The notes below the pieces were generated by a model, which saw only the letters and a list, made by a program, of their open reading frames with translations, was not told the origin of the DNA and made no database searches. Position numbers and translations under genes: made by a program. Below are positions 45,710 to 56,522 of a DNA stretch of 64,000 nucleotides, piece after piece. How positions within the stretch are numbered: the stretch's first letter is position 1; every line of letters starts with the position of its first letter. The stretch is from Kiritimatiellia bacterium (GTDB taxonomy: Bacteria > Verrucomicrobiota > Kiritimatiellia > WLWN01), in contig WLWN01000001.1 of the NCBI GenBank assembly GCA_012103575.1, forward strand, positions 2,236,538 through 2,300,537, read 5' to 3'.

Positions 45710-46816
45710 TTACAAGCTACTCTCATCATCATATAAATCCATAATTCTATGTATAGCCACTTTCACCCCATCATTCCCCATCGTATGTTGAGGCAATGGT
45801 ACATTTAATAGCTTTTCAATCGTTTCTGCAATATCCCCTTTATATAGTTTTTCAGCAGGAAGATATACATGTTGAAGATATTTTTTGATACCTTCAACAA
45901 GAATCGAACATTCAAGAAAATTGGAACGATCTGTACACGCTAAGGGTTTTTTGTTCGCAATACAATCGGAAACAATACCATACCCCGGCTTTGAAATCAC
46001 CCCATCCATAGATGCGATAAGATCGGAAAAAGGTATACTCTTCATATCTATGGCATGAAAATTTTTCCCTTCCCAAAATAAATGGTACACCGTGAAAAAT
46101 TCATAAGGCTCCAATTTTTGTATTCGGTCAATAACTGATGGATCCCAATTGAGCGCTCCGAAAGAAAGAAGAATCCACTTTTTTGTAGGCACACAACCTC
46201 TTTTTTTGATGATATCTCCACGTCTTTCTCGACCAGGGCTAGCCACCAAGAAGATATCTTCTATCCGCGGAAATGCGTTCATCTCTTCACTAAAAGGTAA
46301 CCGCAATAAAAGATCTGTTGTTGCATACCCTTCGTGAAACCAGTCGACATACTTCTTCCAACGAGGGTTGTCATGTGTAAACGCAGAATAAATCCAGTCC
46401 CACCCAAAATTCGCAATGGCTATACTCGGAATTCCGACCTCCTTTGCGGCGAATAAAGGAATCGCAGGAATATCAACGATCACTAAAGCAGCCTGTTGTT
46501 CGTTCAAAAAAGCGGTTTCTTCCTGAATCAATTGGTCACGTTTTTCATGAAGTCCTATGACCTTATTCAAAGTAGCAGGAACATCAACTTGGATATCATC
46601 GAACTGGACCAGCCCCACATCAAAAGACTCTTTCCTAAAGGTAACCTGATCCGCATTCAAACGATGGGATAAAAAAGGCTTGGGCAAATCAGATACGACA
46701 ATAATAGGTATGCGAGGAGCCTGCCGACACAAAGCATTTAAGATATCACACGCACGCGTACCATGCCCATATCCATGAGCCGTGATATAATAGATAATGG
46801 GAGCATTTAAATCCAT
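45710..46816 (-). CDS. GT-B glycosyltransferase-like protein (MurG/L-arabinokinase N-terminal type)
   Basis: 368 residues from ATG 46816 (MDLNAPIIYYITAHGYGHGT). The opening ITAHGYGHGTRA is the acceptor loop of a family related to MurG and to the N-terminal half of L-arabinokinases. The C-terminal half has WILLSFGALNWDPSVIDRIQ and the donor-site region DGVISKPGYGIVSDCIANKK. It probably moves or binds a nucleotide sugar; the product is unknown. It lies 63 bp downstream of a frameshifted small gene on the same strand. Confidence 0.75.
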   Translation of the reverse strand: MDLNAPIIYYITAHGYGHGTRACDILNALCRQAPRIPIIVVSDLPKPFLSHRLNADQVTFRKESFDVGLVQFDDIQVDVPATLNKVIGLHEKRDQLIQEETAFLNEQQAALVIVDIPAIPLFAAKEVGIPSIAIANFGWDWIYSAFTHDNPRWKKYVDWFHEGYATTDLLLRLPFSEEMNAFPRIEDIFLVASPGRERRGDIIKKRGCVPTKKWILLSFGALNWDPSVIDRIQKLEPYEFFTVYHLFWEGKNFHAIDMKSIPFSDLIASMDGVISKPGYGIVSDCIANKKPLACTDRSNFLECSILVEGIKKYLQHVYLPAEKLYKGDIAETIEKLLNVPLPQHTMGNDGVKVAIHRIMDLYDDESSL

Positions 46817-46878
46817 GGATTTTGGACTTCTGTGGATAGAATGATCTACTCTCTCATAGAGTATACTGAGGGCACATA

Positions 46879-47390
46879 TCATTTAGGAAAATACATTGAT
46901 TGGTTAATGTAAAGACCCGAAAAAAACAATGCATGATTTCCAATATGAACGAGTATAAGAAATTTTGAAGGATCTTGAGCGCTTAATAACGCCTCCATCA
47001 TTTCGAAAAGATAGTCCATGGGCTTCTTATTTTTTCCAGGCAAGGGATATCGGATACGGTCTACCCGAGAAAATTGAGTGAGTAGCTCGGCTACATAATC
47101 AACCACTTTTTTATTGTCAATCCCGGACTGTTTAAAGACATGACGCACGAGTATATAAAATAGAACTGGGGGGATAATTCCAAGCATTCAGAACGATCAA
47201 GAAGGGCTTGGAAAAGGGCCTCATTATCAAGAATGATGTCACTCGAATCTGCATCGGAAAAAAGATTTTCGATTATATCTGGCTTGGTTGGGTTATCTTT
47301 GGAAAGCACAGATAAGATAAAGTCGATATCCGCAGCCGTAAATTTGTCTCTACAATTTGGACATACCATTTTCACAATCATACTCTCCAT
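46879..47390 (-). pseudogene. Zn-motif protein of unknown function, frameshifted in a C-run
   Basis: The first frame (from 47390, MESMIVKMVCPNCRDKFTAA) carries a CPNC pair and reads to RSECLELSPQ. The second frame continues sensibly as PPVLFYILVRHVFKQSGIDN to 46879. One more base in the six-G run at 47168-47173 (C on the coding strand) would join them into about 170 residues. Family not recognised. The single-base loss is either decay or a homopolymer error. Confidence 0.6.
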
Positions 47391-47420
47391 TAGACAGTAT
47401 ACATGATAAAATTAGTTTAT

Positions 47421-47584
47421 CCTGGATCCGTCAGTTAAACGTGGGATTTCTGTGCGAATGCTTTGGAGGCAAAAGGTTGCAAAAAAACGCACCCGCACCC
47501 GCTGGGTGCGTCGAGGCTTTTTTGTAATTCCTTTTGGCCCAAATGGTTCGTGCAGAAATCCCACGTTTAACTGACGGATCCAGG
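47421..47584. mobile_element. MITE copy 1, with TTTAT duplication
   Basis: 164-bp element with 21-bp inverted ends CCTGGATCCGTCAGTTAAAC(G). It is flanked by TTTAT on both sides (47416-47420 and 47585-47589). The whole element can fold into one long imperfect hairpin. Its centre holds an 8-bp stem ACGCACCC/GGGTGCGT between an A-run and a T-run, so it can also act as a two-way terminator. Confidence 0.85.
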
Positions 47585-47686
47585 TTTATCAAGGTTTGTT
47601 GAGATTATGGAAAATTATTGAAAAATTTCTAGATACACGATATTGAATGATAGAAAATGAACGATAAACTGAAAATTAAGTATAAA

Positions 47687-47850
47687 CCTGGATCCGTCAG
47701 TTAAACGTGGGATTTCTGTGCGAATGCTTTGGAGGCAAAAGGTTGCAAAAAAACGCACCCGCACCCGCTGGGTGCGTCGAGGCTTTTTTGTAATTCCTTT
47801 TGGCCCAAATGGTTCGTGCAGAAATCCCACGTTTAACTGACGGATCCAGG
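47687..47850. mobile_element. MITE copy 2 (hybrid in tandem array)
   Basis: Identical in structure to copy 1, but its flanks differ: ATAAA on the left, TTTAT on the right. It therefore did not insert independently; it is the recombination product of copies 1 and 3. The spacers 47585-47686 and 47851-47952 (102 bp each) are identical. Confidence 0.85.
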
Positions 47851-47952
47851 TTTATCAAGGTTTGTTGAGATTATGGAAAATTATTGAAAAATTTCTAGAT
47901 ACACGATATTGAATGATAGAAAATGAACGATAAACTGAAAATTAAGTATAAA

Positions 47953-48115
47953 CCTGGATCCGTCAGTTAAACGTGGGATTTCTGTGCGAATGCTTTGGAG
48001 GCAAAAGGTTGCAAAAAAACGCACCCGCACCCGCTGGGTGCGTCGAGGCTTTTTTGTAATTCCTTTTGGCCCAAATGGTTCGTGCAGAAATCCGCGTTTA
48101 ACTGACGGATCCAGG
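47953..48115. mobile_element. MITE copy 3, with ATAAA duplication
   Basis: 163 bp, one base shorter than copy 1 near the right end (AATCCGCG for AATCCCACG). It is flanked by ATAAA at 47948-47952 and 48116-48120. It ends 25 bp before plsY. Confidence 0.85.
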
Positions 48116-48140
48116 ATAAAGAATTAGGGAATTAAAACTT

Positions 48141-48782
48141 ATGTGGAGCCAAACCTACCTCATTATAGCCTCATACTTTCTCGGCGCGATCCCTATAGGG
48201 TTACTCATAACGAAGTTAAAAGGGATCGATATACGAAGCGTAGGTAGCGGAAATATTGGGGCGACAAACGTATTTAGAGCAGTGGGTAAGAATTGGGGTA
48301 TTATCACTTTTATCGGGGACGCTTTAAAAGGATTTATCCCCACCTATTTTTTCCCTATTTGGGCCCATCAAACGATCCATGATAGCTCAGAGCCAATCCT
48401 TTCAATTTTATGTGGATGTACAGCTATTGCAGGTCATAACTGGCCGATTTATTTAAAGTTCAAAGGGGGTAAAGGCGTTGCAACCAGCGCAGGGTTTTTA
48501 GTGGGCATCGCCCCTCAAGCCGTCGGTATAGGATGTGGAATATGGATCCTCCTTTTTGCTATAAGCCGATATGTATCTGTTGCTTCTATCGCAGCATCCA
48601 TTACAATAATCATTGTGGGCTGGGTTCTTTACAGTTCCAAAGGATTACTTCTACCCACAACGTTGACGATACTAGGGTTCGTTGTTATTTGGAGACATCG
48701 GAGTAATATCGTGCGTTTGAAAGAAGGCACAGAACACAGGTTTGCAACATCAGAAATAAAAAAAGAAAAAGATGAAAATTAG
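48141..48782 (+). CDS. plsY: Glycerol-3-phosphate acyltransferase PlsY
   Basis: 213 residues, five membrane helices. The three PlsY motifs are visible: SVGSGNIGATNVFRAVGKNW, HNWPIYLKFKGGKGVATSAG and the C-terminal WRHRSNIVRLKEGTE. It transfers an acyl group from acyl-phosphate to glycerol-3-phosphate, the first step of phospholipid synthesis in the inner membrane. It overlaps gpsA by 11 bp, so substrate supply and use are coupled. The MITE array sits just upstream and may affect its promoter. Confidence 0.94.
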   Translation: MWSQTYLIIASYFLGAIPIGLLITKLKGIDIRSVGSGNIGATNVFRAVGKNWGIITFIGDALKGFIPTYFFPIWAHQTIHDSSEPILSILCGCTAIAGHNWPIYLKFKGGKGVATSAGFLVGIAPQAVGIGCGIWILLFAISRYVSVASIAASITIIIVGWVLYSSKGLLLPTTLTILGFVVIWRHRSNIVRLKEGTEHRFATSEIKKEKDEN

Positions 48783-49758
48783 TGTAATCGGTGATGGAGG
48801 CTGGGGAACCGCATTAGCCTTGGTCTTACATCGTAATGGCCATCGGGTTTGTGTTTGGGGTCCTTTTTCTGATTACATCGAAGAAATCCAAAAAAAAAGT
48901 GAGAACCCAAAATTTCTACCGGATATTTCCATCCCTCCTGAAATTCACTGGACCTCGGATTGTGAAGAAGCGGTGATTAACGCAGGTATCGTGCTCGTTG
49001 TTATTCCTTCAAAATATTACCGCCAGACTCTAGAGTTATTTACGAATTTAATACCACCTTCCTGCCAAATTCTAAGTGCTACAAAAGGATTAGATAAGCA
49101 GACCCATAAACGTATGAGCAAAACAGCTCAGGAAGTATTAAAACGAGAATCCGTGGCAGTCCTTTCAGGGCCTAGCCACGCTCAAGAGGTTGCAAAAAGT
49201 ATTCCTGCAGCTGTCACCATTGCTTCAGATGACCCCGATAGCGCCAAAACTTTACAAGACACATTCACCCATAACTTATTTCGGATCTATACCTCTGAAG
49301 ATATCATCGGTGTAGAGCTAGGGGGGGCTCTAAAAAATGTTATGGCTATTGCCGCAGGTGTCTGCGACGGGATTGGATTTGGCGACAATACAAAAGCGGC
49401 CTTATTAACACGCGGCCTCGCTGAAATGACCCGTTTAGGATGTGCCATGGGTGCACAACCCTCTACGTTTAGCGGACTCAGTGGAATGGGCGATTTAATT
49501 GTAACCTGTACAAGCAAGTTAAGTCGTAATCGAACCGTTGGCGAACGGATTGGACGAGGCGAATCTATTGATGAAATTTTGGGGCCCATGGAACAAGTTG
49601 CTGAAGGGGTCTGGAATTGCAGAAATGCAAAAGAACTGGCACAAGAAATCGGGATTGAGGTTCCTATCACGGATGAAGTCTACGCTGTGGTACATGAAGG
49701 CAAAGATCCTCGGATAGCTGTACAATCTTTATTAGCACGCGATCCAAGACCGGAGTGA
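48772..49758 (+). CDS. gpsA: Glycerol-3-phosphate dehydrogenase (NAD(P)+)
   Basis: 328 residues. Nucleotide-binding start MKISVIGDGGWGTALALVLH (GxGxxGxA), then ILSATKGLDKQT, VAVLSGPSHAQEVAKSIP and the catalytic Lys region GVELGGALKNVMAIAAGVCD. It reduces dihydroxyacetone phosphate to sn-glycerol-3-phosphate, the PlsY substrate. Length and motifs are complete. Confidence 0.95.
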   Translation: MKISVIGDGGWGTALALVLHRNGHRVCVWGPFSDYIEEIQKKSENPKFLPDISIPPEIHWTSDCEEAVINAGIVLVVIPSKYYRQTLELFTNLIPPSCQILSATKGLDKQTHKRMSKTAQEVLKRESVAVLSGPSHAQEVAKSIPAAVTIASDDPDSAKTLQDTFTHNLFRIYTSEDIIGVELGGALKNVMAIAAGVCDGIGFGDNTKAALLTRGLAEMTRLGCAMGAQPSTFSGLSGMGDLIVTCTSKLSRNRTVGERIGRGESIDEILGPMEQVAEGVWNCRNAKELAQEIGIEVPITDEVYAVVHEGKDPRIAVQSLLARDPRPE

Positions 49759-49812
49759 AAGTGGTTTTCTTATTAGTCTGTTAACAAAGAACACATAAGG
49801 AGGTTACCATAG

Positions 49813-52033
49813 ATGTTGAGAAAAAAATCGCTCTTTTTACTTATTCTACTATCCATATTACCGTGGATTCGCATTTCCTTTGGAATGGATATTTATGTTT
49901 TGGGCAATGGACATGATGCTCAATCGGGCAGCATGATCGCTCCTGTTCGGTCGATTGAAGGAGCTTACGATTTGATCAGCAATCTTGCTCAAGTCACATA
50001 CAATATCATTTTGAAAAGTGACGGCGGATCTATTCCCATCGCAAAAAATAACGGAAATGGCTTTACATGGACTAAATCGGGATCTGAAACCCATCCAATC
50101 AACATGTATTCCTTAAATGATATGGCACATATCAGAAGAAGTTCTGATGGAAGCTACATGATTACGTTCCGAAATGTCGCCTATATTAATTATTAACGCC
50201 ATTCATTTTTCAAAAAGTACAGTCGGGCTTCAGCTAGATAATGTTGATAATTCAACGATCACCTATTGTCGGTTTACAGGGAGTACGATACCCGGGGGTG
50301 GAGGAGCTGGAAGTATCTGGATAGGAAAAAAATATTAACTGGAATCCTGCTCTTTCAGCAAACGAAAATTATAGAAGCGAAAATAATAGCATCTCACATA
50401 ATCTTTTTGAAAAGCTCGATGTGACGAATTATTGTAAAGCTCACCTTTATCAAGGGATCTATATATCCCAAGGGAGCCATAATAACACCTTTTATGCCAA
50501 TACAGTTAAGCAACCACCTGGTAGCGGTATTTCTATATATCACAATTACCAAACACGTAATATGGTTAGCCATAACCTGATATATCAACATTACTTCCAA
50601 CAACTCCCTGTACCTTTTTGTGACACTAATAATGATCAAATAAATAATAATTGGATACTTAGCAATGAATATGACAGATGGATGAACAGCCGCTTTGGCA
50701 TTGATTTTATATGCGGCACATCTACTAATACATTTGGATGTCATACTGTGATAAAAAATCAAATATCAAACAATTATATCTATGCGAATGAACAAATCCC
50801 ATTTGCCAATGGCTATAGCGGGGGAACCTCTCTAAATTTACGAATGGCCTCGATCTTAACGAACTCTAACGAAAAATATAGCAATAAAGATTATTATGGA
50901 AAGGCCAAAGCACCACACAAGACCCTTATTGGTTAGGGTATTTACCCAGCCAAATAACAGGTCGAATGGTCGCTGGAGATTTTGACCAAGATGGATTTAA
51001 AAATGATATTGCCGTCTTCTACGATTACGGCGGGAACCAGACACGCATCCATGTTTTTACATCAGGCGGAAGTGTCTTTTCCTATTCTGGAGCCCAAGGG
51101 TGGTGGGATTCTTCAGGCTATACAGCTGACCAAATTACAGGACACGTGGTGGCCGGAGACTTTGACCAAGACGGATGCGAAGATGATGTTGCTGTCTTTT
51201 GTAATTACGGTGGAAACCAAACACGTATCCATGTGTTTACTTCAGATGGAAGTGCCTTTTCTTATTCTGGATCCCTAGGCTGGTGGAATTCTTTAGGTTA
51301 TAACGCAGATCAAATTACGGGCCGCGTTGTGGTCGGAGATTTTGACCGAGACGGTTTTAAAGATGATATTGCCGTCTTTTATAGCTACGGCGGAAGTCAA
51401 ACGCGCATCCATGTGTTTACATCAAATGGAAATTCCTTTTCTTACTCCAGATCCGCAGGCTGGTGGAACTCTTTGGGCTATACCGCTGATCAAATTACGG
51501 GCCGTGTCGTTGCTGGAGACTTTGATCGAGACGGATACGAAGATGATGTTGCCGTCTTTTATAATTACGGTGGAAGCCAAACACGTATCCATGTGTTTAC
51601 ATCAAACGGAAATTCCTTTTCTTACTCCGGATCCGCAGGCTGGTGGAGTTCTTTCGGCTATATCGCAGATCGAATCACAGGACACGTCGTCGCTGGAGAC
51701 TTTGACCAAGACGGATTTAAAGATGACATTGCTGTTTTTTATGACTACGGCAATAGTCAAACACGCACTCATGTCTTCAGATCAAATGGAAGCTCCTTCT
51801 CTTATTCAGGATCAAAAGGCTGGTGGAACTCTAATACAGAAACATATAATGCAGACTCGGTCAGGGACCGTGTAGTGGCCGTTGATTATACGAAGGACGG
51901 AACAGATGATATCGTCTCTTTTTACGAATATCCCATGCAAAACATAAGAAGCCACGGGTTTGAATCACAAGGAACAAGCTTTATCTACCAAGGAGCGCTC
52001 GGCATTCCTTGGTTAAGTAATATTTCGCCGTAA
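49813..52033 (+). pseudogene. Secreted beta-helix protein with VCBS/FG-GAP-like repeats, multiply frameshifted
   Basis: One ancestral gene in at least four frames. It begins MLRKKSLFLLILLSILPWIR (signal peptide, with AGGAGG upstream). Right-handed beta-helix sequence follows: INAIHFSKSTVGLQLDNVDN, LYQGIYISQGSHNNTFYANT, ISIYHNYQTRNMVSHNLIYQ. From about 50940 to 52033 it changes to calcium-binding repeats. Frame breaks lie near 50190, 50335 and 50920. Relatives are secreted polysaccharide-active or adhesive proteins. Confidence 0.75.
50966..51880 (+). repeat. 180-bp tandem coding repeats (five units)
   Basis: Units of exactly 60 codons start with VAGDFDQDGFKNDIAVFY-type sequence and contain QTRIHVFTS and GWWNSLGYTADQITG. 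The D-x-D-x-D-G loop suggests calcium binding. DNA identity between units is high, which points to recent homogenisation by recombination. A last degenerate unit follows to 52033. Confidence 0.8.
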
Positions 52034-52151
52034 CGGTCTATCTTCATTCATATTCAACAAACTTAGGCACGAATAGATCTGTACTTTTTATTTTTTTCAT
52101 CCATATATTATATATACAAAGATATTTAACAATGCAGAGACCTGGAGCATT

Positions 52152-52346
52152 ATGAGAACGACTTTAGAGATTCCCAAAACTCTTATCGATGAAGCCTTGA
52201 GGGCCTCTCACCATAAAACAAAAACGGCAGTAATCATTGCAGCGTTAGAGGACCTGGTTAGGAAAAAAAAGATTCAAAAACTAAAACAGTATAAAGGAAA
52301 AGTTGACCTACGTATTGACCTCGCAACTCTACGAAAACGTCCATGA
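52152..52346 (+). CDS. vapB: VapB-type antitoxin
   Basis: 64 residues starting MRTTLEIPKTLIDEALRASH, a ribbon-helix-helix-like N-terminus typical of the VapB/DUF2191 class, followed by KTKTAVIIAALEDLVRKKKI. It overlaps the toxin start (52343) by 4 bp, giving an antitoxin-first operon. It neutralises VapC and probably represses its own promoter. Confidence 0.85.
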   Translation: MRTTLEIPKTLIDEALRASHHKTKTAVIIAALEDLVRKKKIQKLKQYKGKVDLRIDLATLRKRP

Positions 52347-52691
52347 ATATATTGGTCGATAGTTCCGTATGGATTGCATATTTTCGTGGCACCGAAAATA
52401 TGCAGAAAATGGATTTTCTGATTGAAGAAGATCTAATTGTTACCAACAATCTTATTCTGGCTGAACTTATCCCTCACCTTTATGTCCAAAAAGAACGAAA
52501 ACTCACCAATCTATTGGAACAATTGAGCTGCTTTTCTCTCAACACCGATTGGAGCAATATTATACAGATGCAAATGACCTGTATCCTCAATGGGATTAAC
52601 AAAATGGGGATCCCCGATCTTCTGATTGCTCAAAATGCTATACAAAATAAATTAAACATATTTACGCTCGATAAGCATTTTTACTTAATGA
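52343..52691 (+). pseudogene. vapC: VapC PIN toxin, last residues replaced by IS1380
   Basis: It starts MNILVDSSVWIAYFRGTENM, with the first PIN Asp; others lie in LILAELIPHL and GIPDLLIAQNAI. The frame ends LDKHFYLMT, where the final Thr codon and the stop come from the IS1380 end CCTGAATCC. Family members usually have about ten more residues after DKHF. The acidic core is kept, so residual RNase activity is possible. Confidence 0.75.
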
Positions 52692-53608
52692 CCTGAATCC
52701 GTCAGCTATCGCTTCGGAAGGCGTTTTGGGGCTCAAAAGTTGAAAACTTTTTCCTTGAGATGCTCGCTTTTGGGCGGATTGGGACCGGCAAGTATCACCC
52801 TGATGAATTTTTTGAGCGTACAGGTCAGATTCACTCTGATTTGACCATTTTGGGGCGTAGGCCTCCTTGGGCAGTCGCCTTAGAGTATTGTTAAAGGTGC
52901 ACGGAGGGCTATGCGAAGGAATGGGCAATATCTTGTATCACTTCAAACCAGCGACAACGCTTGCCAAAGTGAAGTTCAATTCGTCCGGCATGGCGGACCA
53001 ATCGAACCGCGCAATAAACGATATTTTTGAGAACCGTTTTGATTCGCCAGCGCGGGATGTTGATTTTCTGCGGGGCAAGCCCAGCCCGTTTGATGACCTC
53101 TTGGCCAAGACCGCGCAATAGGTTGAAGGCCACCATGGCGCATAACAGAATAATCTTATTGGCACAGAGTCTCCCCGAAGGCAATCGCTCAACATCAAGA
53201 TCGCTTTTGAGTTCACTGTGGTACTGCTCGCTGGGGCCATGTCCATGATAGAGATCTAGCACCGTCTTGGCACGACAAGAGAGGTTCGTCCACCAGGTGC
53301 TCACCTCAAGTTTAGGAACCAGAAGTTTCTGACCATCGATATCGATGGTGCGTTCAATCACTTCAAAGGCCACCGGGACACAAGGGCGGTTTTGGTCACC
53401 ACCGGGATGGAAATGATCGAAAAAGCCTGTGTAAACGTTCTTGCCTTCACGACTGTCTTGTTTGTCTCCAACTCGGCGTGCAAGGGCCAGCATTTGTTCA
53501 GGACATTCGCGGCGAGGATTTCGCTTTACGATAAAATAATGATCCCCAAAAGCGTCGAAGTTATCGGCCGCAGCGTTGCCACTATCAAGCCGAAGCAAAC
53601 ATTTTCCA
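52692..53608 (-). mobile_element. IS1380-family element, copy C (truncated)
   Basis: It starts with the full end CCTGAATCCGTCAGCTATCG and is collinear with copy B up to CAAACATTTTCCA at 53608, where unrelated sequence begins. It encodes the C-terminal 229 residues of the transposase (LLRLDSGNAAADNFD to the end) in one frame, but no N-terminus. The other end of the element is missing. Confidence 0.85.
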
Positions 53609-53627
53609 TCAGCCGTTGAAAAAAGAT

Positions 53628-54250
53628 ATGATCGTTAAATCAGCAGATCACATATCTTCTCATCATACTGGCATCGTCCTTGCTGCGGGAACTTCTTTTC
53701 GCATGGGACTCCCCAAAGCATTGCTCCCAACAAAAGACGGGATCCCTTTAGCTCAGTATCAAGCGGATCAACTTATCGAGGCAGGCTGTACACATGTTGT
53801 TATCGTACTTGGCAGAGATAAAGAGATCATTGAAAATAAAATTAGATACCATGGAATTGTATGTAATGAATCATGGGAAAAGGGGCGAATCAGTTCTGTT
53901 CAATCAGGACTCAACCAAACCGCTTCCGATGGCGGGTATTTTTCATCCTGCCTGTAGATACAGTGGGTGTACAAGTTGAAACATTAAAAAGTGTATTAGA
54001 CTATGCAACGCAAAAAAAACCACAGGCTGTTCGTCCAACATATGACGATCAACCAGGCCATTTAGTCTGGATTTCAGCACTTATAGCCAATGAGATCAAA
54101 GAATTAAAACCATCACCTGAAATACGGCTGGATACGATATTGGAGCCGATTGAAGATAAGGTTCCGGTCCAAGATGTTTGCATTCTAAACAATGTCAATA
54201 CGTTGACTGAATGGGAAAACTATACATCACATCAATCCGTCACGACGTAA
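53628..54250 (+). pseudogene. MobA/MocA-like nucleotidyltransferase, frameshifted
   Basis: From ATG 53628: HTGIVLAAGTSFRMGLPKAL is the nucleotide-binding loop (LAAGxSxRMGxxK) of the MobA-like family. The frame stops after DGGYFSSCL; an extra G at GGGT (53934-53936) would continue as VFFILPVDTVGVQVETLKSV to 54250 (PVD is the metal-binding Asp). Relatives attach nucleotides to molybdopterin or sugars. IS1380 copy C ends only 20 bp upstream, so the native promoter is probably lost. Confidence 0.7.
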
Positions 54251-56265
54251 AAGCGCATCCGGATCAGGTTCTCGATCTCTAAAGTGTTTATAGAGCTTTA
54301 GAGGATGCTCAATCCCTCCTTTTGAAAGGATGCAGTCTCGAAAGCGTTGTGCGGTTTCTTTATCAAACAGACCGTTTTTTTAAACAGCTCAAAGGCATCA
54401 GCATCTAAAGCCTCCGCCCATTTATAGCTGTAATATCCCGCGGAATAACCTCCGGAAAAGATATGGGAAAACGAGGTCGAAAAACAGGTCCCTGCTTCTC
54501 GAGGCAACCATTGAGTTTTCCGGGTAGCCTTATCTTCAAATCCCTCGATGTCATGAATCTGCACCGGATCTGTAGTATGCCACGCCATATCCAATAAAGA
54601 AAAACTGGTTTGTCGTAAACACTGTGAGCCCGCCATAAAACGTGCGCTGTCTTTTATCTTTTGAGCTAACGTCTCTGGAATCTGTTCGCCCGTTTCATAA
54701 TGCGTCGCAAAAAGATCTAAGAATCCTTTCTCTAACGTCCAGTTTTCCATGATTTGTGATGGTAATTCTACAAAGTCCCAATAAACATTACACCCTGACA
54801 GCGTCGTATACGTACAGTCCCTCAATAAGGTGTGCAAAGCATGCCCAAATTCATGAAACAGGGTCCTGACTTCATCAAACGTTAATAAAGAAGGTTTGTT
54901 GGGTGTAGGCTTAGTAAAATTGCAGACAATCGATACGTGTGGCCGCCGTATTTTACCTTCTTGTAGACCCTGTTCGCGCAATGTGGACATCCACGCCCCA
55001 CTACGCTTTGTGGGACGAGGAAAAAAATCCATATATAACAAACCCATATACTGGTTTTTTTTCGTATCGGTAACCTCAAAAACTTGAACATCCGGGTGAT
55101 AGAGCGGCACATCGTCAATGGGTCTAAATGCCAGGTCATAGAGCCTTTTCCCATGCTCAAAAATTCCATTAATCAGGTTTTCTAGCTTGAAATAGGGCCG
55201 CAATTTCTCCTGATCGATATCAAAACGATACTTTTTAAGCTTTTCAGAATAATAGGCTGTATCCCAAGGCTTTATCTCCATGTCTCTACCTGATTCGCGT
55301 TGTACGGTTTTCAGATCTTCTAATTCTCTTTCGGCGACCGTTCGGGAAGCTTCACATATTTTATCCAGAAAAACTAATACACGTTCAGGACCAACCGCCA
55401 TACGTTCTTCCAACACAAAATGCGCATGGGTGTCGTACCCCAACAGTTGAGCTCGCTGATGTCGTAATGTAACGATACGAATCAATACCTCACGATTATC
55501 ATGATCCCCGTCCAAGGCACGCGTATTGAATGCACGCCAACACGTTTCACGAAGTCCACGATCATCGGCATAGGTCATAAAAGGAATGTAGCTGGGGGCC
55601 TCTAACGTGAAGACCCACGCATCTGGGGCATCTCGCTCTTCAGCACAGATCTTGGCCGCGTCTATTATGGTTTCGGGCAATCCCCGCAAATCATTTTCGT
55701 CTGTTACCCTGAACTCAAAAGCGTTTGTAGCCGCACGCACATGATCTGCAAAACGGGGAATGAGACCGGCCAATTCTTCATCGATCTCACGCAACGTGGC
55801 TTTATCATTTTCTGAAAGTAACGCTCCATTTCGCGTAAAAGATATATAGGTTTTTTCAGACAACATTCTTTGTTCAGGCGATAGGGTGTCGGATAAATTT
55901 TCGTGTACCTGGCGAACCTTTTTAAACAAGGCCTCATCTAACAAAACATCATTCGAAAACGCGCTCAACCGCGGCGAAATTTTCTGGGCAAGTTGCTGCA
56001 AGGACTCGTCGGCTTCTGCACTAAACAGGTTAAAAAAAACACTCGAGATATGAGATACAGCATCAGAACTAATTTCTAACGCTTCAACCGTATTCTCAAA
56101 AGTCGGTATCGCTGGATTGGAGGTGATGGTATGAATCCTCTTCTTCGCCCTTTCAATCGCTTTTTCAAGGGCGGGCATGAAATGTTTATGTTCAATTTTT
56201 TCAAACGCCACGGCGCCATCACGATAGATAGATGTTTCGAGTAGTGGATTATTTTCTGCACACAT
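54227..56265 (-). CDS. M3-family oligopeptidase (oligopeptidase A type), C-terminal frameshift
   Basis: Zinc peptidase that degrades short peptides in the cytoplasm. The active site VRTLFHEFGHALHTLLRDCT (HExxH) and the family stretch GYSAGYYSYKWAEALDADAF are intact. The native frame of 655 codons ends early at 54298, because a seven-T run (54375-54381) has lost one base. Restoring it gives the usual tail FDKETAQRFRDCILSKGGIE and REPDPDALLRRDG, ending at 54227. As written only the last ~50 residues are scrambled, which may impair folding. The start ATG is 56265. Confidence 0.85.
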
Positions 56266-56279
56266 TATTTACCCTTATC

Positions 56280-56522
56280 AATAGATCTTTTACAATGATT
56301 GGAAGCCTTTTTTAAGCTGTTGGCCAATCGATGGAAGTTTTTGAATCGTTCATATCCCCATCCTGGAAATTTTCATCGCCGTCTTTCCAAAGACACTAAT
56401 GGTCAACGAATATAGGCCCATTCTCGTTGAGACGTATCTATAGAAAACTCCTTCTCTGGTCAGTTCATAGCATCGATCTTAAGAATCTGCCGCGTAAGAG
56501 GCAATATCCTCAAAAGTTCTTG
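56280..56522. other. Intergenic region, no gene seen
   Basis: About 240 bp between the M3 peptidase start and the end of the HigA gene. No open frame, RNA-like fold or IS end stands out on either strand. Confidence 0.4.

Noticed and set aside
47421..48115. Regular repeats suggestive of a CRISPR-like array
   Set aside because: Only three 164-bp units with identical 102-bp spacers; inverted ends and target duplications show MITEs.
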